Assembly: GCA_032173965.1 (NCBI GenBank)
Contig: CM063310.1
Span: 1,613,735-1,677,734 of the forward strand
Source: Sitta carolinensis
Lineage: Eukaryota > Chordata > Aves > Passeriformes > Sittidae
Length of the DNA: 64,000 bases
Direction: 5' to 3'
Shown: positions 1 to 19,470 of the stretch, piece after piece
Position numbering within the stretch: the first letter of the stretch is position 1
Layout: each line of letters starts with the position of its first letter
Translations under genes and position numbers: made by a program
The notes under the pieces: generated by a model
What the model saw: only the letters and a program-made list of their open reading frames with translations
Told to the model about the DNA's origin: nothing
Database searches by the model: none

Positions 1-616
1 ATGATGCTCTGGGGGTCCCAGAGGTGTCTGGTGCCGCTCTGGGGTCCAGGGTGTCTGGGCACCACTCTGGGGTCCAGGGGTGTCTGGGTGGTGCTCTGGG
101 GGTCCCAGGGGTGTCTGGATGATGCTCTGGGGGTCCCAGGGGTGTCTGGTGCCGCTCTGGGGGTCCCAGGGGTGTCTGGGTGCCGCTCTGGGGGTCCCAG
201 GGGTGTCTGGATGATGCTCTGGGGGTCCCAGGGGTGTCTGGGTGCCGCTCTGGGGGTCCCAGGGGTGTCTGGATGTGCTCTGGGGGTCCCAGAGGTGTCT
301 GGTGCCACTCTGGGGGTCCCAGGGTGTCTGCGTGCCACCCTGGGGTCCCAGGGTGTCTGGGTGCCACTCTGGGGGTCCCAGGGGTGTCTGGATGATGCTC
401 TGGGGGTCCCAGGGGTGTCTGGGTGGTGCTCTGGGGGTCCCAGGGGTGTCTGCGTGCCACTTTGGGGGTCCCAGGGGTGTCTGGGCACCACCCTGGGGTT
501 CCCAGGGGTGTCTGGGCACCACCCTGGGGGTCCCAGGGGTGTCTGGGTGGTGCTCTGGGGGTCCCAGGGGTGTCTGGGTGCCTCTCTGGGGGTCCCAGGT
601 AGGGTGGGTGGGGTTT
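1..616. repeat. Minisatellite in MARK2 intron, about 31-bp unit
   Basis: About 19 imperfect copies of a G-rich unit built on the words 'gggggtcccagg' and 'ggtgtctgg'. It fills the intron downstream of the last visible MARK2 exon and runs off the left edge of the window. It is open in more than one frame only because the unit lacks stops; there is no codon-level sign of a gene. Confidence 0.9.
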
Positions 617-621
617 CTCAC

Positions 622-6686
<6,065 letters not shown>

Positions 6687-7965
6687 GGCGGCCCCCCCCC
6701 CGCGCCGCCGGCGACTATCGCGATAGGGGGAAGCCGCGGCAGGCGGTGTGCGGGGAGGGGGAAGGGGAGGCGGGGGAGCTCAGGGAGCGGGGGGGGCCAG
6801 GCCAGCGGCATTGGGGGGGCCGGGAGAGGAGCAGGGGGAGCGGGCGGGGTCCGCCCGGCCCGGCCCGGCCGCCGCCGCCGCCTCACGCCGCCGCCGCCGC
6901 CGCCTCAGCGCCCCGCGGTTCCCAACATGGCGGCCGCCGCCGGCCCTCGGCCATTTCCGCCGCCGCGCCGGAAACACCCGACACGCCCCCCCGCGCCGCT
7001 TCGGCTCTTCCCGGAGAGGTTCGGCTCGCGGCCGTCACGGACTTCGAGTGTTTCCGCCTCCACGACGGAGTTACCCGAAGATTCCTTCGGTGCTTTCCGC
7101 CGAGCACCGCCTACACCGCCGAGATCCCGAGTGCAGGCGGAAATATCCGAGTGAGGCCGAAACACCCGAGTGGATGAGGATATACCCGAACACCTCTTGG
7201 CAGCCTTCGGGCACTTCCGCCCGTGTCGGAAACACCCGAGCGGAGCCGAATCCCCCTCCCCAGCCCCGATGGGGACCCCAGGATGGGGCGGGGGGCGGCC
7301 CAGACCACAGGACCCTCCCTGAATTTGGGGGACTCTGCCGGACACCTGGACCCCCTCGAATATGGGGGGCTCTGCCGGACACCTGGACCCCCCTCGATTT
7401 TGGGGGCAGGGTCTCCCGGACACCTGGGCGCGCCCAGATTTCGTGGGGCTTTGCGGGGCCCCTGCGTTCCCCCCCCGATTTTGGGGGGAAGGGTTCTCCC
7501 TGTCTGCACTGGGAGGGGGCACTGGGAGGGGGCGTGTCCTCATTCTCACCACGCCCCCTTTGGACCAAAGGGGCGGGGCCGGGCCGGGATGGGGAGGGGG
7601 TTCCAGGGGTACCCCCATCGCTCCGGGCACCCCCGGGCGGTGCTGCGGCGGGGATGGAGGGGGGTACATGGGGGAGGGGAGCATCCAGGGGCTCCCCCTT
7701 CCCATCCTCCTGAGGGGATCCCCCTTTAAAATCACCGCCGTGGCTCCTCTGGGGAGGGGGGCGGGCTGAGACCCGCCGGCAACTCATCGCCCCCCCCGCA
7801 GCCCCCCGTTGCGGGGAGGGGCGGGCTCTGGGGGGGGATGGGAAAGGCGTGCGGCCCCTTTAAATTTACCCAGGAGCCCTTAAAGGAGCCCCAGGGGCCC
7901 CACGGCAGCGTCCCCACCCCGGTCGGCCCCCGCCCGCCGCCGCCGCCGCCGCCCTGGGCCCCGCC
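6687..7965. promoter_or_regulatory. Bidirectional CpG-rich promoter region, MARK2 / ZFTA
   Basis: The start codons of MARK2 (-) and ZFTA (+) are 1.28 kb apart and divergent. The interval is CpG-rich and has YY1-like ACATGGCGGC words at 6683 and 6925 and a 12-bp perfect palindrome CTATCGCGATAG at 6715-6726. A motif close to GGAAACACCCGA recurs in both orientations between 6968 and 7245. Positions 7300-7500 hold a short tandem repeat with 'ggacacctgga'. No TATA box is evident. Transcription starts are inferred, not seen. Confidence 0.6.
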
Positions 7966-10564
<2,599 letters not shown>

Positions 10565-10774
10565 GCCCCCCGCGATGGGGACACTGGGGGGGGGACAGGG
10601 GACACCCCACGGGGGCAGTGGGGACACCAGCGACCCCCCCCATGTCCCCAGTGTCCCCCCTACCACAAGACACAGCCACACCCTGTACCCACCCCTCCCT
10701 GTCCCACCCCCGGTGTCCCCTTATTTATGTGTGTGTCCCCCCTTTTTTACACCCCCGCCTTGTACACGACCCCC

Positions 10775-10780
10775 AATAAA
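10775..10780 (+). terminator. ZFTA polyadenylation signal AATAAA
   Basis: A canonical hexamer 210 bp after the ZFTA stop codon, followed by a C/G-rich stretch and then the 10.8-kb array. Confidence 0.75.
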
Positions 10781-10803
10781 CCCCCCCGAGACCCCCGGGT
10801 CAT

Positions 10804-11310
10804 GGGGACATTTGGGGACATTGGAGAGGAGCACGGGGACAGTCGGGGGTTCTGGGGTCCCAGGGACAGTCGGGGGGGTCCCAGGGACAGTCGGGGGGGT
10901 CCCAGGGACAGTCGGGGGTTCTGGGGTCCCAGGGACAGTCGGGGGTTCTGGGGGTCCCAGGGACAGTCGGGGGATTCTGGGGGTCCCAGGGCAGTCGGGG
11001 GGTTCTGGGGGGCCCCTGGGACAATCGGGGGTTCTGGGGGTCCCAGGGACAGTTGGGGGGTTCTGGGGGTCCCAGGGACAGTCGGGGGTTCTGGGGGCCC
11101 CTGGGACAATCGGGGGGTTCTGGGGTCCCAGGGACAGTCGGGGGGTTCTGGGGGGCCCCTGGGACAATCGGGGGGTTCTGGGGGTCCCAGGGACAGTCGG
11201 GGGGGGGTCCCAGGGACATCGGGGGTTCTGGGGGTCCCAGGGACATCGGGGTTCTGGGTCCCAGGGACAGTCGGGGGTTCTGGGGGGTCCCAGGGACAGT
11301 TGGGGGTCAC
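10804..11310. repeat. Intergenic minisatellite between converging ZFTA and RTN3
   Basis: About 16 copies of a 28-40 bp unit based on 'gggtcccagggacagtcggggg'. It separates the two poly(A) signals. Confidence 0.9.
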
Positions 11311-11341
11311 CAGCACGCAGGGCCCAGCGTTGTTGTGGTGT

Positions 11342-11347
11342 TTTATT
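11342..11347 (-). terminator. RTN3 polyadenylation signal AATAAA
   Basis: Reverse complement of TTTATT, 430 bp downstream of the RTN3 stop codon on the minus strand. No other AATAAA was noted between it and the stop. Confidence 0.7.
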
Positions 11348-11773
11348 GTCCCCGCGGATGGATTTGGGGGGGTGGGGGTCCCCCCCATTTCCCACCCCCC
11401 CGGAGCGAGGGGGGGCTCGGGGGTGCAGTTTGGGGGGGCTGTGGGAAGGGCTGAGCCCCCCCCCTCCCCAATTTACAGCAGTTACAGACATTTCACCTCA
11501 ATGAACGTTAAAAAAATAAAAGGGGGAGGGGAAACGAGCTTGGGGGGGTCCCCCCCGGGGGGGCGGTTTGAGGGGAGACCCCCGGGGGGGGAATTTTGGG
11601 GTTCAGCCCCCCCCGATTTCAACTGGGGGCGGGCACAGACAGACGTCACTGTGAGAGTGGGGCAAGGGAAAAGTTTGGGGGGTGGGTGGAATATTTTGGG
11701 GGGGGGAGAAGACAAGCTCGGAGTGGGGGGGGCACCGCTGGGTACCCCCAAATTCCCCCCCACACCCCGGGGT

Positions 11774-14700
11774 TTATTCCGGCTTCTTCTTGGCCAGACC
11801 CGGGAGCTTCGCCTGGATCCTACAGAGAGAGGGGGGGAGAGATGTTCTGGGGGGTTCACAAGGACTCGGGGGGTCCCCAGGAGTTTGAGGGGGTCCCCAG
11901 GAGTTTGGGGGGGCCCCGTGAGCACCTACTTGGCCATGAGGTCCTTGGTCATGCAGCGGACGAGGCCCATGTAGTGATTGATCTGCACCTGGGGGGGAAA
12001 AAATGGGGGTGTCAAGGGTGCCCCCCCCATTTCTGGGGGTGTCCCCTTTCCTTTTGAGGGTGCCCCTTGATTTTGGGGGTTCCCTTGACCGTGGGGCTCA
12101 CCTGGTATTTCTCGTACAGGGGTGGGAGGCTGAAGGCCAAGATGTCCGCTGGGGAAAAATGGGGGGCTGGGGGTTATTTGGGGGAACCCCCCCTCAGCGC
12201 TAATCTTGGGGGTCACCACCCCCAAAATCAAACCCGTGGGGGGAGCAGGGGGGCGCTCACCGAGGATGAGGAGGGTGATGCCGTTGAAAACAGCTCCCAC
12301 ATAGGTCATCAACCACATGGTCAGGGCGAGCTGGGGGGGCACAGCACAGGTTTTGGGGGGTCCGGGGGTGGATTTTGGGGGTCCCGGGGGTGCGGGAGGG
12401 GGAGGAAGGCTGCGAACCTCCAGGGAATCCACGAGATCCTCGACCAGGAAGAGGCGGAGGAGCAGCTGCAGGCCCCGGGTCAGGTGCTGCGCCACCACGG
12501 CCGCGTGCGCCTGGAACGCCTCGGGGGACAAGGTCACGTCCAGCTCCAGGTAAGCTCTGGGGAGGGGGGGCACAGGTGAGGGGGGACCCCAAAATCCCCA
12601 CCCCAAAATCTGCATCTGCACCCCAAGATTTGTGTCTAAACTTTAAAATCCTCCTCTCCCCCCCACCCCAAGCCCTGGAAGGTCTCAGGGGACAGGGTCA
12701 GGTCCGGGTCAGAGATTGGGGTGGGGACCCCCCAAAATCCCTCCTCACCCCCCCAAAATCCTCATCACCCCCCTGTGAACCTCAACATCCCCATCTACAC
12801 CCCAAAATCCCCCCTGAACCCACCCCTTCCCTGCAGAGAGCAAGCCAGCAGCCGGCACCCCCAGGGTGACCCCGCTGTCCCCAGAGCAGGGCTGGGGGCG
12901 TCCCCACGCTGCCCACCCCCCAGACCCGGCTGGGGCACCCCAAAACCGCCGCCCACCTGAAGGGGTGCCCCTCCTCGGACTTCTGCAGGGCCTGCACCAC
13001 GGCCTTGTAGACGCGGAGGCTGATGGTGACCGAGAGCAGGGCCAGCGCCACGTGAGCCACCACGGAGACGGCGCTGAGCGTGGCCAGCGACAGCAGCAGC
13101 ACCAGGCTGGCGCCGAAGGCCACCGCGCTCTTCCTCACGTCCCGCCAGAAGAGCAGCTCCCGCAGCGCTGGGACACCGGGGGGACACGGGGACAGGCAGG
13201 GGATGGGGGGACACGGGGAGAGGCAGGGGATGGGGGGACACGGGGAGAGTCAGGGATGGGGGACAGCCAGGGCATGGGGGGACATGGGGACACAGGGGGG
13301 ACAGCCAGGGCATGGGGGGACATGGGGACACAGGGGGGACAGCCAGGGCATGGGGGGACATGGGGACACAGGGGGACAGCCAGGGCATGGGGGAATGGCA
13401 AGTGGGGACAGTCAGGGATGGGGGGACATGGGGACACAGGGGGGACAGCCAGGGCATGGGGGGACATGGGGACACAGTGGGGACAGCCAGGGATGGGGGG
13501 ACAGGAGGGACATGGGGGGACAGTCAGGGAATGGGGGTAGGGGAGGCAGGGGATGGGGGGACATGGGGGCACGGGAGAGGCGGGATGGGGGACAGTCAAG
13601 GGATGGGGGGGACATGGGGGAACGGGGAGGCGGGGATGGGGGGACAGTCAGGGGATGGGGGGACAGGGGGGACATGGGGAGAGGCAGGGGACGGGGGGAC
13701 AGCCAGGATGGGGGGACACGGGGACTGGGGGACAGCCAGGGGAGGGGACACGGAGAAGCAGGATGGGGGGACAGGGGACACGGGGACAGCCAGGGACACG
13801 AGAAAGTAGGGACAAGGAGGGGACACAGAGGGTGACAAAGAGGGGACACAGAGGGTGACAAAGAGGGGACACGGAGGGACACAGTGGGACACGAGAGGGG
13901 ACAAGGAGAGAACACAAGGGAGGACAAGGAGCGTCACAGGGGGTCCCTGTGTCGTCCCCCCAATTTCACCCAAACTGAGCCCAATGCCAGCGGCCCCCTG
14001 CCCTAATCCACTAATTACACAGGCTCATTAGAGCGCCTTCGTTACACGCAGCCCTTCATTAGAGCCCCCTGATTACCCCAGGCATTAATTAACCCCCAGG
14101 CATGCCGGCGGGTTTGGCCCCAAAGCCCTGGATTTCTCCCCAAAGCAAGGCGCCCTGCCAGCAGCGCTCCGGGCCGCGCTCTCCCCTTCCTCCCCTCTTT
14201 CCGCCCCGGTTTTGGGGTGCGTTCTCAGCCGCCCCCGCCCCCGCCGGGCTGGAAAAGGCCCTTGTGGGGCTTTACCTGCCAGGCGGGGCAGGGGCGCGGC
14301 CGGGGGGGGCCGGGGGGGCTCCCCCAGCTCCCGCAGGCTCTGCTGCTCCTGTCCCCAGTGCCGGGAGGGGACAGCGGGGGGACCCTCGCCCGGCGCCTCC
14401 TCGATGACCGTGTCGTCGGAGTCACCGGAGCTGTCGCCATCGGCGGGGCCGCCCCCGGGGACACCGAGCCCGGAGAGCGCGGAGATGCCGCCCCCGGTGC
14501 CGGGGACACCGCCGGGGACAGCGACATCACTCGTGATGGCGGCGACAGCGGCGACGCCGCTCCCGACACCGGCGACGCCATTCCCGATGGCACCGAGGCC
14601 ATTCCCGACACCGGCGACACCATTCCCGACGGCGGAGACACCGGTGACACCGCTCCCAGCGCCAGCGACACCGGTGACACCAGTGACACCAGCGATGCCA

Positions 14701-17700
14701 TTCCCGATAGCGGCGACACCGGTGACACCGCTCCCAGCGCCAGTGACACCGGTGACATCAGCGATGCCATTCCCGATGGCAGGGACACCGGTGACACCGC
14801 TCCCAGCACCAGCGACACCAGCCATGCCATTCCCGATGGCAGGGACACCGGTGACGCCACTCCCAGCGCCAGTGACACCAGTGACACCAGCGATGCCATT
14901 CCCGATAGCGGCGACACCGGTGACACCGTTCCCGATGGCAGCGACACCGGTGACACCATTCCCAGCACCGGTGCCACCGTTCCCGATGGCGGTGACACCG
15001 GTGCCACCGTTCCCGATGGCGGTGCCGCCGCTCCCCGCGCCGTCAGCGCCGTCGCCGCCGCTGTCGCCGCCGCTGTCGCCGCTGTCGCCGCCGCTGTCGC
15101 CGCGCTCCACCAGGTCCCAGGAGAGCAGCTCGCTGGTGAAGCTGTGCATCTCGCGCACGCAGCGCGACACCTCCTCCAGCGCGGCGGCCGAGCCGGGGGG
15201 CGGCCGGGCCGGGGGGCGGCCGGGCGGGCCGGGGGCGCCGCGGGGCTTGGCCGGGAAGTGGCACACGCGGCCCTCGGGGATCTGCCCCAGCGCCGGCCCG
15301 AACTCGCGGTCGAAGGCGGCTCTGTCCGGGACCACCTCGAACGGCGACTCCGGGGACTCCGGGGGGCTCTGCGGGGCCCCCCCGCCCGGGGACGCCCCCC
15401 GGCCCGGGGCCGCTGGAGGTGGGCGGGGGGGACACACGGTCAGGTCGGGGGGGTTGGGGTCCCCCCGTCCCCCTTTCTGAGGGTCCTGTGTGCGCTCCCC
15501 CCACCCTCCGGGTGCCCCCGCGGGGGGTTTGGGGTCCCCCCCTCCCATCCCAGCCATCCCGGAATTCAGGGGTTCCCCCGATCTCAGCCATGCGTGAGGA
15601 TGGTTTTGGGGTGTCCCACCCCCTCCCAGAATTTCGGGGGTCCCCCCCATCCCGGCCATGCAGGTGGGGGTCAAGCGGCGGCGCAGAGGCTCCCCCCACC
15701 CCCCCGAATACCCCCCAAAATCCGGGAAGGAGAGACCCCCAGTTTGGGGCTAAAAAAAACCCCATTTTGGGGCTAAACCCAAATTCCCTTTTGGGGCCAA
15801 GACCCCTCGGTTTGGGTTCAGAATGAAGTGGGGGTGCGGGACACCCCAAACCTGCAGGTCTGGGTGCCGGAAATTGGGGTGGCCCCACTGAGAGCCTTGA
15901 TTTGGGGCTAAACCCTCCCAATTCTGGGGTTAAATCCCCCAGTTTTGGGGTCTGGAGCAAGGCTGGGGGTGGCATTCAGCCCCCTCCTCATTCCGGGGGG
16001 GGATTTTGGGGTCTCTCCCCCTCATTTTCAACCCGGGGGGGTCACACGAAGCCCCCGACGGCGGCGGGTGGGACACGGCGCAGGCGGGTCGGGGGTGGGG
16101 GGGGCAGGAATTTTGAGGCCAAACCACAAAAAAACGACGATTTTCACCTTCAGCAGCAGCGGGGGGGGCGCGTGCAAAGCTGGGGGGGGGGGGAGCAGCA
16201 GCCTTGGGGTGCAGGAGGGGGGGCAATGCTGGGGGGGGGGGCTCGCCCCAAGAAAGGGAGAAGAAACCGTGGTAAAGAGCAGGAAAAGAGAGAAAAAGAA
16301 AAATGTCTCTTTCTGGAAATTTGAACCCTTTGTTGGCATTTCGGGGGGGGGGGGGGGGGGCTCAGCAGCGTTGTCCCCCTCCCCAAAACGGGTGAAACCC
16401 CCAAACTCCGGGGGTTATTTTGGGGGGAATCCCCTCCTTGACGTGACACCAAGACCGCAAACCGACCTTGGGGAGCCCCAGAACAGCCCTGGGGGTCCCC
16501 AAAGAGGCTCTGGGGACCCCCAAAAATCCAGGGGGTGTTTTTAGGGTCAGGACTTTCCCCCCCAAGACATTTTTCTTCCTGGGGGTGCAGGAGAAAGGGA
16601 GGGAGGAGGAGACTTGCCTGGTGAAGCCGCAAAGAGAGAAACGGGCTGGGAGGAGGAAGAGGAGGAGGAAGAGGAAGAATTGGGGGGATCTGCAAGAGAA
16701 CACAGAGGGTGAGAGCTCAGCACCCCCCAAAATCGCCCCAACCCCCCCAAAATCGCCCAAACTCCCCCCCAAAAGGCGGGGCCGGCGCGGTGCAGCTTCG
16801 TCCCGGCGGCTCTTTCAGGGTGACGCAAAAACCACGAGGAAAATTCCAGTCTGGAGCGAATGTTGGGAGGTTTTACCCCGTTTTCCCAGCCTTGGGGGCG
16901 GGGAGCGGCGCAGGGATGGTTCCTAGGGGTCACCCCGAAACTCCCACCCGCCCTTCTCGGCGCTGGATCCCCCCGGGGGGGAGACCTGGGGTGGAACCGC
17001 GGAGTTCTGCGGGTTGGCGGCGTCCAGGTGTGAAAATTGGGGCGAAATCCTGGGAATTGCCAAGTCAGGATGCCCTGGAATGACCGCTGGAAGGCAGGGC
17101 TGTCCCGGGGGAGGCTGAAAAGCCCCCTCCCCAAAATCCCAGGGAAGGACGGACGGAGCAGCTGGTCCCCAACGACCCCCCCAAAAAACCATCAGTGCTC
17201 CCTTTCCTGCGGATTTTTCCCCGGCTGAGGGATGTGGGGGTGGAGGTGTCACTGCCCATCACAACCGGCCTCCCAAAAGCTTCTCCACCACACAGATTTC
17301 CACTCCAAACCCCTCCCCAAACTCCTCTTTCTCCCAAAACAAGTGCTCCCCCCAAAGGCTTCTTCCTCTCCATTTTACCCCAAAATTTCTTTAACCCCCC
17401 TTTTCATCCCCCAAGCCTCTTAACCCCCACCCGACCCCAAAAGGCCTCATCACCCTCAAATCCCCCCACGAGTCTCTGCTCCCCAAAATCCGCTCCTGCG
17501 AGCCCTTTCCTCCCTCAATCTCCCCCTCGCCTTCTTCCCCCCACATTTCTAACCCCCTCTAAAAGACTTTTCACCTCACACCAAGCCCCAAACGCCGCTT
17601 CCCCTCATATGTGCCCCCCCAAAACGCCCCCTTAAGGGTTTTCCCTCCCTATTTCTGCCCCTCCCGCCCTCTTTTTACCTCACACCCAACGCCCAAAGGC

Positions 17701-17898
17701 TTCTTCCCCTCACGCCCCCGCCGAGGCCTCACCTCCCTCACCCCCCTCAGGCCCCGCCCGGCCCTTACCGGCGCAAGACTTGGAACCGGCGCCCGTGCAG
17801 CCGCCGAGCGGGGCCCGCGCGGAGGAGGAGGAGGAGCTCACGGAGCTGGAGGAGGAGGTGGAGGAGACGAGCGAGAACTGCGCGGCGGACTCGGCCAT
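11774..17898 (-). CDS. RTN3: RTN3, reticulon-3, including long-isoform exon
   Basis: ER membrane-shaping protein involved in tubule curvature and ER-phagy. Sense-order exons: 17769-17898, 16618-16689, 14276-15412, 12957-13167, 12418-12556, 12261-12330, 12102-12148, 11930-11988, 11774-11819, giving 1911 nt (636 residues). Exon 1 reads [13 protein letters not shown] and ends SKSCA, like human RTN3. Exon 2 has [12 protein letters not shown] and uses a GC donor (CAG|gcaagt). Exon 3 holds [18 protein letters not shown] and [12 protein letters not shown], hallmarks of the long RTN3 exon. It starts and ends in phase 1, so skipping it gives a 257-residue short isoform. Residues 447-636 form the reticulon domain, with two hydrophobic hairpins and [13 protein letters not shown] identical to RTN3. 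The C-terminus is [14 protein letters not shown]. Confidence 0.96.
13178..13935. repeat. Minisatellite in RTN3 intron 3
   Basis: Array of a roughly 45-bp unit containing 'acagccagggcatgggggg' and 'acatggggacacaggggg', becoming shorter and more degenerate after 13550. Confidence 0.85.
14520..15090 (-). repeat. Coding tandem repeat inside RTN3 long exon
   Basis: The exon stays open through about 15 modules of 8-12 residues alternating IGNG and GSGVTGV-like words, followed upstream in the protein by Asp/Gly-rich DSGGDSG repeats. The nucleotide unit is around 24-36 bp with GGTGTCGCTG-like words. Human RTN3 exon 3 has no such tract that I know of. It lies between the conserved WDLV block and the SDDTVIE block. 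Confidence 0.85.
16090..17760. other. RTN3 introns 1-2, low-complexity content
   Basis: Outside exon 2 (16618-16689) this stretch holds G runs near 16180-16370 and pyrimidine-rich degenerate repeats at 17270-17730. No further phase-consistent exon was seen. Confidence 0.5.
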
Positions 17899-19080
17899 GG
17901 CGGCGGCGGCGGAGCGCGGAGCGAGCCCGTCCGTGCGGGGCGGCGGCCGCGCCCCGACTGCGGGGGGGGCGGTGCCGGGAGGGGCGTGGCCGGCGCCAGA
18001 GAACCAATCGGCGCCCCGCACCTGCTGCAGGTGGGCGCGGCCGGCGCGTCTGGGCCAATCAGCGCCCGGCGCTGGCCGCGCGCCGCCCTCCCGCCGCAGC
18101 TCGGCGCTGATACGCATGCGCAGAACCAGGGGGCCCCCGCAGTTGCCATGGCAGCAGCGGGAGAAGGAGAAGCTGCGCCTGCGCGCGGTTGGGGGAGCGC
18201 GGTGCACGACGGGAGCTGTAGTCCCTGCACAGGGGGAGGGGGCTCTGGGGAGGGTCCCGTGAGGAAGGAGGGCAGGGGGTGTCCACCCGCAGGCGCTGAG
18301 GGGCTGTCGGACGCGGCCGGGCGGGGGGAGAGGCCTGGCCCCTCCTAAAGGGCAGGGAAGTCCCAGTTCCTTCCCCCATGTGAGGGGGGCGCAGAGCCGC
18401 GGCCTGAGGAGGCCAGAGGCGGCCGCAGCGCGACCCCCCCGGGCCCGGGGGCGGCGGGGGCCCCCCGGGGGCGGTGGGGGCCCGTCGAGAGCTCCGGCAG
18501 CGCGCAGAGCGCCGCCATGGCCCGGTAACGCGCGCCCCCTCTGGCCGGGATGACCGCGCGGCGGACAGCAGGAAAAGGGCGGGGCCAGAAAGGATCACGT
18601 GAGCTCACCCGACTCCGCCCCTAGTCCTTGCCTCCGCCCCTTCTGTCAGCGTCCAATGGCAGCGAAAGGCGCGGCTTTGACGTCACTAAACCCCGCCCCC
18701 CTCGCGCGATAGGGTTGGGGGCGTGGCCTCGGCAATGCGTGACATTCGAGTGAGCCAATGGCGAGGTGAGGGCGGATTCGGCCGGGCCAATGAGGCGCCG
18801 TGTATGGGCAAAGGGGCGAGGTCTCCGTCAATAGTGGGCGGGCCCGCTGGCGGACGGCCAATGATAGGCGAGGGGGCGGGGCCAGCGGGGCCGCCGGGAC
18901 GCTTGGGGGAAAGCGGCGGTCGCGGAGCGTGTGAGTGGGCACCACGTGACCTCCGGTATCGCCCGACTGTCGCGACTGTCGCGACATGACCCCGGCCATA
19001 AAGGGCAGCCCTCGGGGGGGGGAGGGGCTGCGACCTTCGCGCCGTCCGTGACCCCCCAGAGACACAAACTCGGGAACGGG
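17899..19080. promoter_or_regulatory. RTN3 / PC divergent promoter region
   Basis: CpG-rich region upstream of RTN3 (-), presumed to contain the 5' end of PC (+). CCAAT or ATTGG-type boxes lie near 18005, 18055, 18653, 18756, 18787 and 18860. An NRF1-type CGCATGCGCA is at 18113-18122 and a second GCGCCTGCGC near 18175. A perfect ZNF143 core GGGAGCTGTAGT is at 18211-18222. CACGTG E-boxes are near 18595 and 18944, and a CTCF-like CGCGCCCCCTCTGGCC is at 18531. A possible 5' non-coding exon of PC could end at the gtgagt donor near 18930; this is a guess. Confidence 0.6.
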
Positions 19081-19081
19081 G

Positions 19082-19470
19082 GACCCCCGTGGGACCCCCT
19101 ATGGGATCCCCTATAGAACCCGGGACCCCCGCGGGATCCCTATAGGGCCCGGGACCCCCTATGGGATCCCTTATAGAATCCGGGACCCCCGCGGGATCCC
19201 CTATAGGGCCCGGGACCCCCGCGGGATCCCCTATAGAACCCGGGACCCCCTATGGGATCCCCTATAGGGCCCGGGACCCCCTATGGGATCCCCTATAGAA
19301 CCCGGGACCCCCGCGGGATCCCCTATAGAACCCGGGACCCCCTATGGGATCCCCTATAGAACCCGGGACCCCCTATGAGATCCCTTATAGAATCCGGGAC
19401 CCCCGCGGGATCCCCTATAGGGCCCGGGACCCCCGCGGGATCCCCTATAGGTCCGGGACCCTCCATAGGT
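19082..19470. repeat. Minisatellite upstream of PC, about 24-bp unit
   Basis: About 16 units of 'gggaccccctatgggatccc' and 'gggacccccgcgggatccc' alternating with 'ctatagaacccg' or 'ctatagggcccg'. It lies in the presumed first intron or upstream region of PC. Confidence 0.9.

Noticed and set aside
14212..15776. Plus-strand open frames opposite the RTN3 long exon (Thr/Pro/Ala-rich)
   Set aside because: They mirror a GC-rich coding repeat. The minus strand has conserved RTN3 words, correct splice sites and phase; the plus strand has none.
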